In this document: positions 58,640-64,000 of the stretch, piece by piece
Layout: every line of letters starts with the position of its first letter
How positions within the stretch are numbered: the stretch's first letter is position 1
Notes under the pieces: generated by a model
The model's database searches: none
Told to the model about the DNA's origin: nothing
The model's input: only the letters and a program-made list of their open reading frames with translations
Program-made: the position numbers and the translations under genes
DNA from: Methylococcales bacterium
GTDB lineage: Bacteria > Pseudomonadota > Gammaproteobacteria > Methylococcales > Methylomonadaceae
DNA length: 64,000 nt
Assembly: GCA_026399015.1 (NCBI GenBank)
Contig: JAPLRS010000042.1
Span: 1-64,000, forward strand
Direction of reading: 5' to 3'

Positions 58640-59485
58640 ATGCGATTAATTTTAATTAAAATTTTATTTATTGGCTGTTTAAGCCTTATTTTAGATGGCT
58701 GTTCATCTTTTAAAGACATCTTTTCTACTGACTCAAAAGCTGCAGAAGAAGCAGAGTATGCCGATTGGACTGCTGAAAAATTTCGCTCAGAAGCTAAAAG
58801 AATGGTGGATAACAGTAATTATGAGAAAGCCATCAAACTATACCAAGCGCTTGAATCTCGATATCCGTTTGGCGAAGATTCAGCCCAGACAGAACTGGAT
58901 ATCGCATATGCTTATTTCAAAAACAATGAACCAGATTCTGCTATTGCTGCAGCAGATCGCTTTGCTAAAATTAACCCTCGTAGCCCTGCAATTGATTACG
59001 CCTACTACCTAAAGGGTTTGGTTAATTACAATAGAGGCATAAGCTTTATTGATCGTTTTTTACCCACAGATACTTCTCAACGTGATACAGGGGGCTCTGC
59101 GGATGCTATAAAAAACTTTGAAGAACTCATTCAACGTTTTCCTAACAGTAAATATGTTGCTGATAGTCGCTTACGTATGATTTCTTTAAAAAACAATCTC
59201 GCAATGCACGAAGTACATGTCGCCAGATATTACCTTAAGCGCCAAGCTTATGCAGCGGCAGTTAATAGAGCATCAATCGTTATTGAAAAATACCCTCGTA
59301 CACCTGCGGTACCCTACGCCTTATTAGCTTTAAACGAAGCCTACACAAACCTTAATCAAACTGGACTAGCAAACGACGTTAAGCGAATCTACGATCTAAA
59401 CTATCCAAGTGGCCCGCCAGTGCTTGAACAAGCCTCATCCACTATTTCGCATAAAGTTTGGGATTTTATTGGCTTAGAGAAATAG
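58640..59485 (+). CDS. bamD: Outer membrane protein assembly factor BamD (ComL)
   Basis: 281 aa from ATG 58640, where the signal peptide MRLILIKILFIGCLSLIL begins; lipobox LDGC. Essential lipoprotein of the beta-barrel assembly machine. Five TPRs follow, beginning KFRSEAKRMVDNSNYEKAIKLY and FPFGEDSAQTELDIAYAYF, and RFPNSKYVADSRLRM plus HEVHVARYYLKRQAYAAAVNR are characteristic. Residue numbering and length agree with other BamD proteins. Divergently transcribed from rluD, the normal arrangement. Confidence 0.94.
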   Translation: MRLILIKILFIGCLSLILDGCSSFKDIFSTDSKAAEEAEYADWTAEKFRSEAKRMVDNSNYEKAIKLYQALESRYPFGEDSAQTELDIAYAYFKNNEPDSAIAAADRFAKINPRSPAIDYAYYLKGLVNYNRGISFIDRFLPTDTSQRDTGGSADAIKNFEELIQRFPNSKYVADSRLRMISLKNNLAMHEVHVARYYLKRQAYAAAVNRASIVIEKYPRTPAVPYALLALNEAYTNLNQTGLANDVKRIYDLNYPSGPPVLEQASSTISHKVWDFIGLEK

Positions 59486-59564
59486 AATAGCTCTCAAACA
59501 AGGGTGAGAAAAACTAGCGTATTAAATCGGCAGTTAATCTCACCATTGCTTCACATAAAATAAA

Positions 59565-60167
59565 TTACTTATTAGCCCCCAAAGCATTAAACTCCCTCAC
59601 TACTTCATCTGGACTTACAAACCCTTCAAGCCTAACCCAAGATTTACCTGGGATTGAACGCATCAAGATTAAAGAAGCATGATTCATCTTATCACCACGA
59701 TAAGCTTTAAAAGCTTTTTGTAAAGTCAAACTCGCTTCTCGTGTACCCGTATAAAAACTCCAATTTTCACCTGCAGCAAATTTCTTTGCGTACTCAGTTA
59801 AAGAAGCAGGCGTATCATTCTCTGGATCAATTGAAATAGTCATTAAATGAAATTTCTGACCCTCTTTAGTTAACTTTTCTTGCACCTTGGAGAAAACATG
59901 GCTCAACATGGGACAGATTGCTGAACATGAAACAAACACAAAATTTAGCAAGACTGGACGACCATCATCTAACTCTTTTACAAAAGCAGATTTATAGCCG
60001 TCTTGACGTACTACATTCACATCAGGGATTTTATAATTATCTTCAGACCTTTCAAATTGCGCTGATTCAGCCCAACTCCAATTAGAAAAAGCTAAACCCA
60101 AAATAGTGACTACAATTAATAACCAAGACTTAGACGACATACAGAAGTTTTGCTTAAAAGTATTCAT
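59565..60167 (-). CDS. SCO1/SenC-family copper chaperone
   Basis: 200 aa. Signal or anchor sequence at about 12-33. Thioredoxin fold with the copper site FVSCSAICPML (Cys-x3-Cys, about 78-88) and His in MNHASLILM (about 160). These proteins deliver copper to the CuA or CuB site of haem-copper oxidases or act as thiol reductases. Adjacent upstream on the same strand is the cytochrome c-binding-protein fusion, 100 bases away, suggesting a joint periplasmic electron-transfer or copper function. The start could also be the Met at residue 10, which sits closer to the hydrophobic segment. Confidence 0.9.
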   Translation of the reverse strand: MNTFKQNFCMSSKSWLLIVVTILGLAFSNWSWAESAQFERSEDNYKIPDVNVVRQDGYKSAFVKELDDGRPVLLNFVFVSCSAICPMLSHVFSKVQEKLTKEGQKFHLMTISIDPENDTPASLTEYAKKFAAGENWSFYTGTREASLTLQKAFKAYRGDKMNHASLILMRSIPGKSWVRLEGFVSPDEVVREFNALGANK

Positions 60168-60267
60168 AATAAAAAAGGGATATTTTTCATGTTAAATTTA
60201 AAGGTAAAAGGCACCACTTCCGTTTAAAAACGGTAGGTACCTTTACATCAATCTTTAGTTTAATCTG

Positions 60268-61950
60268 TTACGGTACAATATAAGCTGAATCTGCGACTAA
60301 TTTGCCGTCATCCCCGATACGAGCTATATAAGCGCCTTTAGAAGCGAATCGTTGTCCACGAGACAAACTCAAGTGGGGATAAGCAGAAACATTGGAACCA
60401 AGACTTAACATGTCTTCAGCGCGCTCAATTAAATAATCTCTATACAAATTATCCAACATTTGCGAAGTTAAATCTGTCAAAAACAAAGCATCAAAAAACA
60501 CTTCAGTTTGAAATGGCTCATCTACTAAAGGTAATCGCCAAGATTTCAACCATTCTTTCATGGCTGTCACATTTTTCTTGCGTTTATCACCCAGTTCATA
60601 TGGATAAACAACCCGTAAATGTGGATTTAAAGCTTTAGAATTAAAACTATAGTTTTCTGATGTCAAGTAACCCGATACAAAGACATTCTGTGGCACTTGC
60701 TTAGCCATAAACTTATTAAAAACAGCTAAATCAGATGAGTTCAACCATAGCATCACAGAATCTTTACTAGAAACGCCTTTCATTGCTACTTTCAAATCGT
60801 CCTGTTTTGTACCCAATAAAACATGATTTTCAACTATTACTTCTGATCCAGCCAACGCCTTAGTAAAAGCCCTACTAGCATTCATTCCAACTTCATTATC
60901 ACGATAAATCTGCACTACACGATGAGGTGCCTTTTTTTCTTTGTCCGTTAAATATCCTGCCAAAACTTCTGCTTCTAAAACAACGCCACGAGAAAAATAC
61001 AAGGAGTAATAACTAGGATTTTCTGGAGGCGAAATTACATTTGGCAATAAACAAGGTAACTTTTCTTGCTGACAAAATTGATCAATTGGATTCCATGTAC
61101 TAGCAGAAATACCTGATACTACAGCAAAAACAGGATCTTTTTTATTAAACTCAGCAAGTTGAACTCCCCATGTGTCAGGCGCGCCTTTTAACTCCCATAC
61201 AGATAAATCCCAATTACGTAATTTTCTTGGAATTAAATCTAAAGGCATACGCATACGCCCAGAATAAGTTTGCTGACTAGAATTTCTCTGCTCAAAAGCA
61301 TGTCGTAACATGTCAATCATCACGGCACTTTTTTTAGGATCAACATCAGGTGTAATAATGGTAGAGAAATGCACGCTATCATCACCAACTCCTGGAGATA
61401 ACGATACAGAAAGCTGGCTAAGGTAAGCAGAAACAGCCTTAATTTCTTTATCGGTTAAAGCATAATGAGGCATTAAAATACTCATTTCACGCCCACTTAC
61501 ATGCATACCATCGCGAATAGCTTTAGCTAAAGATTTCTCATCGTAAGGCACATGAGCACGTGTTAAATCTTTCGCCTGTCGGGTATCAACTAAAGCTAAT
61601 ACTCTATCCTCTATAGGAGCATATAAAAATCTGCCTGATATAGGAGGAACTGGAATATTTCCTTCTAGACTACCCATACCACTGCGTCTATGACATGCTT
61701 CGCAAGCAGCTGACGCCCCTTCCAATTGCACAGTATTTTGTCGAACAGCTTTTAACGGCTCTCCAGAAGCTAAAACACCCTCCAAATAAATACGTCGACC
61801 TAATTCAATTTCTTCAGGGCTTGCAGATAACGAATCAGCTTGAACAACAGTAATGGAGAAAATGAACAATAAACTAAAAAAAAATCGGCTTTTTAAAAGC
61901 CCTAAAATTTGACAACCTAACATTTGCTGTATCGGAGACTGCATAAACAT
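60268..61950 (-). CDS. Cytochrome c fused to ABC-type periplasmic binding domain
   Basis: 560 aa. A signal sequence (about 20-38, ending VVQADS) is followed by a mono-haem cytochrome c domain (about 45-182) with the attachment site CEACH at 83-87 and a likely axial Met160 (ILMPHYALTDKEI). From about 195 to 545 the chain resembles a type I periplasmic binding protein of the amino-acid/receptor-ligand class (TPDVDPKKSAVMIDMLRHAF, VQIYRDNEVGMNASRAF, EVFFDALFLTDL). The combination suggests a periplasmic redox sensor or a docking protein for an electron-transfer partner. It shares a strand with the SCO1-like gene. Ligand and partner are unknown. Confidence 0.82.
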   Translation of the reverse strand: MFMQSPIQQMLGCQILGLLKSRFFFSLLFIFSITVVQADSLSASPEEIELGRRIYLEGVLASGEPLKAVRQNTVQLEGASAACEACHRRSGMGSLEGNIPVPPISGRFLYAPIEDRVLALVDTRQAKDLTRAHVPYDEKSLAKAIRDGMHVSGREMSILMPHYALTDKEIKAVSAYLSQLSVSLSPGVGDDSVHFSTIITPDVDPKKSAVMIDMLRHAFEQRNSSQQTYSGRMRMPLDLIPRKLRNWDLSVWELKGAPDTWGVQLAEFNKKDPVFAVVSGISASTWNPIDQFCQQEKLPCLLPNVISPPENPSYYSLYFSRGVVLEAEVLAGYLTDKEKKAPHRVVQIYRDNEVGMNASRAFTKALAGSEVIVENHVLLGTKQDDLKVAMKGVSSKDSVMLWLNSSDLAVFNKFMAKQVPQNVFVSGYLTSENYSFNSKALNPHLRVVYPYELGDKRKKNVTAMKEWLKSWRLPLVDEPFQTEVFFDALFLTDLTSQMLDNLYRDYLIERAEDMLSLGSNVSAYPHLSLSRGQRFASKGAYIARIGDDGKLVADSAYIVP

Positions 61951-61986
61951 ATGATATTTCCATTAAAATTTGACCCCATCCTGACG

Positions 61987-62024
61987 CAGATAGCTCCCTA
62001 ACATCATCATTAGGAAGTTATCTG
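61987..62024. other. Imperfect inverted repeat between FKBP and cytochrome fusion genes
   Basis: CAGATAGCTCCCTAA (61987-62001) pairs with TTAGGAAGTTATCTG (62010-62024) with one mismatch and one G-T pair around an 8-base loop. Lies in the 91-base gap downstream of the FKBP gene. Without a T-run it could be a weak terminator, an mRNA stabiliser or a binding site. Confidence 0.45.
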
Positions 62025-62041
62025 TTTAAATCAAAATAAAA

Positions 62042-62809
62042 CTAAGGGTTACTCGAAGCGGGTTTAGCTGGCTGAACATCAAGTAATTCTACTTCAAAGA
62101 TCAAAGTCGAATTTGGTCCAATATCTCGGCCTGCGCCGCGTTGACCATACGCCAAATCCGAAGGGATATAAATCTCCCATTTTGACCCAACTGACATTAA
62201 TTTTAAAGCTTCTTGCCAGCCCGGAATAACACCTGCGACATTAAACATAGCTGGTTTCCCGGTACTAGCAGAACTATCAAACACAGTACCGTCTAATAAA
62301 GTACCTCGATAATTACAAGTAACCATATCATCTTGAGTAGCAACCTTTCCCTCACCCTTTGTTAAAACTTTATACTGCAAACCACTAGTTAAAGTAATCA
62401 CACCTACTTTTTTAGTATTTTCTGCTAAGAATGCTTCACCCGCTTTTTTATTATTTTCAGCAATAGTTTTTAATGCATTTAACTGCTTCTGCTTTAACTC
62501 ATTCTGATAATTACTCATAATATTTCGCAAGTCATCTTCAGAAAGATCTAATTTCTTACCCGCATGAGCATCTTTAAGACCTTTTGCTAATAAATCTAGA
62601 TCCAAATCTAAATCTAAACGTTTAAAATTACGGCCAATATCAACCCCAATACCGTAACTCACTTTCTTTTTATCGGTTTTATCAACACTGATTGGCGCTT
62701 TTTCTGTTGTTTTTTCACTCTTAGGTTTCGCCACTTCTTTTGCATTAACCGCTGGTATCAAAACGCAACCCATCAATAAAGCTAGCCAATGATAATTTTT
62801 CTTTTGCAT
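62042..62809 (-). CDS. FKBP-type peptidyl-prolyl isomerase (FkpA/Mip-like)
   Basis: 255 aa from ATG 62807-62809. A signal peptide MQKKNYHWLALLMGCVLIPAV is followed by a basic/polar linker, an N-terminal helical dimerisation domain (about 45-130, KVSYGIGVDIGRNFKRLD onwards) and an FKBP domain (about 145-245) with YRGTLLDGTVFDSS, VIPGWQEALKLMSVGSKWEI and LAYGQRGAG. It is a periplasmic chaperone that speeds prolyl isomerisation. Two in-frame Met codons 12-18 bases upstream are less suitable starts. Confidence 0.93.
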   Translation of the reverse strand: MQKKNYHWLALLMGCVLIPAVNAKEVAKPKSEKTTEKAPISVDKTDKKKVSYGIGVDIGRNFKRLDLDLDLDLLAKGLKDAHAGKKLDLSEDDLRNIMSNYQNELKQKQLNALKTIAENNKKAGEAFLAENTKKVGVITLTSGLQYKVLTKGEGKVATQDDMVTCNYRGTLLDGTVFDSSASTGKPAMFNVAGVIPGWQEALKLMSVGSKWEIYIPSDLAYGQRGAGRDIGPNSTLIFEVELLDVQPAKPASSNP

Positions 62810-62873
62810 TATTTTTATTCCCATCAAAACTTAAATTTATGAAAGTAATTTCGACTAAAAAATATTTAACTAT

Positions 62874-64000
62874 TTAAAAACTACTGTCTTGTGTTTGCTT
62901 CGACCAGTAATCATACCAAACTAAAAACCGATCGGACGACATTGGATTACCAAAACCATAACCTTGAGCCAACTCACAGCCCATATTTAAAAGCACCTCT
63001 CCTTGCTCTAACGTTTCTACTCCTTCAGCGATAATATTGCAACCCAAGGTAGAAAGCAACCCAACAACACTATTAATAACAGCGTAATTCTCAGGGCTTT
63101 TATCCATGTCCGCAATAAAACTACGATCAATTTTAATTGTGTTTATAGGTAATTCTCTTAAATAACTTAAGGAAGAATATCCGACCCCAAAATGATCCAG
63201 AGCAAATGTAACACCCAACTTCTGGCAATCAGAAATCATTTTAAAAGCGTAGTTTTTATCAGCTAAAACAGTCGATTCAAAAACTTCTAATTCTAAACTA
63301 CCCGATCTAAAATTAGGATAAGTTATCAGTGCAGATTTCAACCGTTCTAAAAAATTATGCTGACTTAAATGTCTAGCGTTAATATTGACACTGACAGGAA
63401 TATTTAAACCTTTAACTTGCCACTCATTTAGTTGCACCAAAGCTGACTTTATAACCCACTCACCCATCTCAATACATAAAGGATGATTTTCAATGACTGA
63501 TAAGAAATCAGCTGGTAGCAATAATCCTTGATCTGGATGCTCCCATCTAACGAGCGCCTCAACCCCAAGTAACTCACCAGTTAGCATATTAACCTTAGGT
63601 TGATAATGCAAAACAAACTCACCGGTTTGTAAGCCTCTTTGAATCGCTTGAATAATTTCGCTACGCGTACTAACAACTTGGTCTGAATTAGCATCAAATA
63701 AATGATATTGATTTTTACCTGACTGTTTTGCAACGTACATTGCCTGATCTGCTTGACGTAACAACGTATCACCATCCAATGATTCTTTATCATATTGACC
63801 ACGATAAAATCTAACACCCAAGCTTGCAGACACTTTTAGCATAACGCCATTTATATCTAATGACGAATTACAGGCTTTTAATAAATTGATGACCGGTTTT
63901 TTATAAGAATCTAAAGCATCTAGACCGTTTAAGATCACAACAAACTCATCACCACCTATACGAGCCAAGGTGTCACTTTCTCGAATTACCGCCTGCATTT
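62874..64000 (-). CDS. GGDEF-EAL cyclic di-GMP protein, C-terminal part (runs off window end)
   Basis: The C-terminal 374 residues; the N-terminus lies beyond the window. The GGDEF half has an intact RIGGDEFVV motif and an I-site R-E-S-D five residues before it, indicating an active diguanylate cyclase with product inhibition. The EAL half has EALVRWEHP, NINARHL, LELEVFES, IKIDRSF, IAEGVET and QGYGF, but the DDFGTG-type loop reads LDHFGVGYSSL. The second Asp, a metal ligand, is His here (codon at 63192-63194), which should impair phosphodiesterase activity. The EAL domain may therefore act as a c-di-GMP or GTP sensor. Confidence 0.93.
   Translation of the reverse strand, partial: MQAVIRESDTLARIGGDEFVVILNGLDALDSYKKPVINLLKACNSSLDINGVMLKVSASLGVRFYRGQYDKESLDGDTLLRQADQAMYVAKQSGKNQYHLFDANSDQVVSTRSEIIQAIQRGLQTGEFVLHYQPKVNMLTGELLGVEALVRWEHPDQGLLLPADFLSVIENHPLCIEMGEWVIKSALVQLNEWQVKGLNIPVSVNINARHLSQHNFLERLKSALITYPNFRSGSLELEVFESTVLADKNYAFKMISDCQKLGVTFALDHFGVGYSSLSYLRELPINTIKIDRSFIADMDKSPENYAVINSVVGLLSTLGCNIIAEGVETLEQGEVLLNMGCELAQGYGFGNPMSSDRFLVWYDYWSKQTQDSSF

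Overview
The window looks like the chromosome of a gammaproteobacterial (type I) methanotroph, order Methylococcales, from an AT-rich lineage. The main evidence is a block of serine-cycle and C1-transfer genes (13.9-26.0 kb: malate-CoA ligase mtkAB, malyl-CoA lyase, serine-glyoxylate aminotransferase, hydroxypyruvate reductase, malate dehydrogenase, mtdA, glycerate 2-kinase, glyA, ftfL) embedded in gene orders typical of Gammaproteobacteria (lepA-lepB-rnc-era-recO-pdxJ; trpFBA-accD-folC-dedD-purF-metZ; lptM-lysA-dapF-DUF484-xerC; rdgC; darP; bamD-rluD-pgeF). I cannot fix the genus from sequence alone.

Layout. 0-2.7 kb: edge of an HD-domain gene, a short chemoreceptor-like membrane protein and a Na/Pi cotransporter homologue. 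2.8-8.5 kb: the lepA-pdxJ operon, in which lepA has an in-frame loss of about 63 codons removing switch I and the DTPGH motif. 8.5-13.7 kb: a receiver-less sigma-54 activator with a SafE-like membrane protein, pyrF, a periplasmic rhodanese, an AEC transporter and a CinA homologue with a degenerate amidase domain. 13.9-26.0 kb: serine-cycle cluster. 26.0-27.6 kb: an orphan double ABC ATPase.

27.6-31.7 kb is the only clearly accessory stretch. It holds an orphan UPF0175 antitoxin-like gene with a deleted DUF3368 partner, a fragment of a YhcG/DUF1016 nuclease, a small ORF with two in-frame stops, an intact pair of an unknown 448-aa solenoid-like membrane-anchored protein and a 145-aa HEPN-like protein (R-N-x3-H motif), a frameshifted GDCCVxC gene, a stub of a secreted coiled-coil protein, and sixteen 21-bp tandem repeats. 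No transposase or integrase was seen.

31.8-41.1 kb: tryptophan, acetyl-CoA carboxylase, folate, purine and methionine genes in one co-directional run. 41.3-45.3 kb: TPR protein plus a histidine kinase/NtrC-type regulator pair. 45.3-51.4 kb: pterin dehydratase, then the lysine/diaminopimelate and xerC run and a DUF2333/DUF4389 pair. 51.4-59.5 kb: darP, rdgC, an alanine-zipper lipoprotein, an L,D-transpeptidase, pgm, a ZIP transporter, pgeF, rluD and bamD. 59.5-64 kb: an SCO1-like copper protein beside an unusual cytochrome c/periplasmic-binding fusion, an FKBP isomerase, and a GGDEF-EAL protein running off the end.

Functionally, the serine-cycle block can take formate (FtfL) and methylene-tetrahydrofolate (MtdA, GlyA) into serine, convert it through hydroxypyruvate and glycerate to 2-phosphoglycerate, and cleave malyl-CoA to acetyl-CoA and glyoxylate. 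The PEP carboxylase, enolase and methenyl-THF cyclohydrolase needed to close the route are not in this window. No rRNA, tRNA, CRISPR array or riboswitch was recognised.
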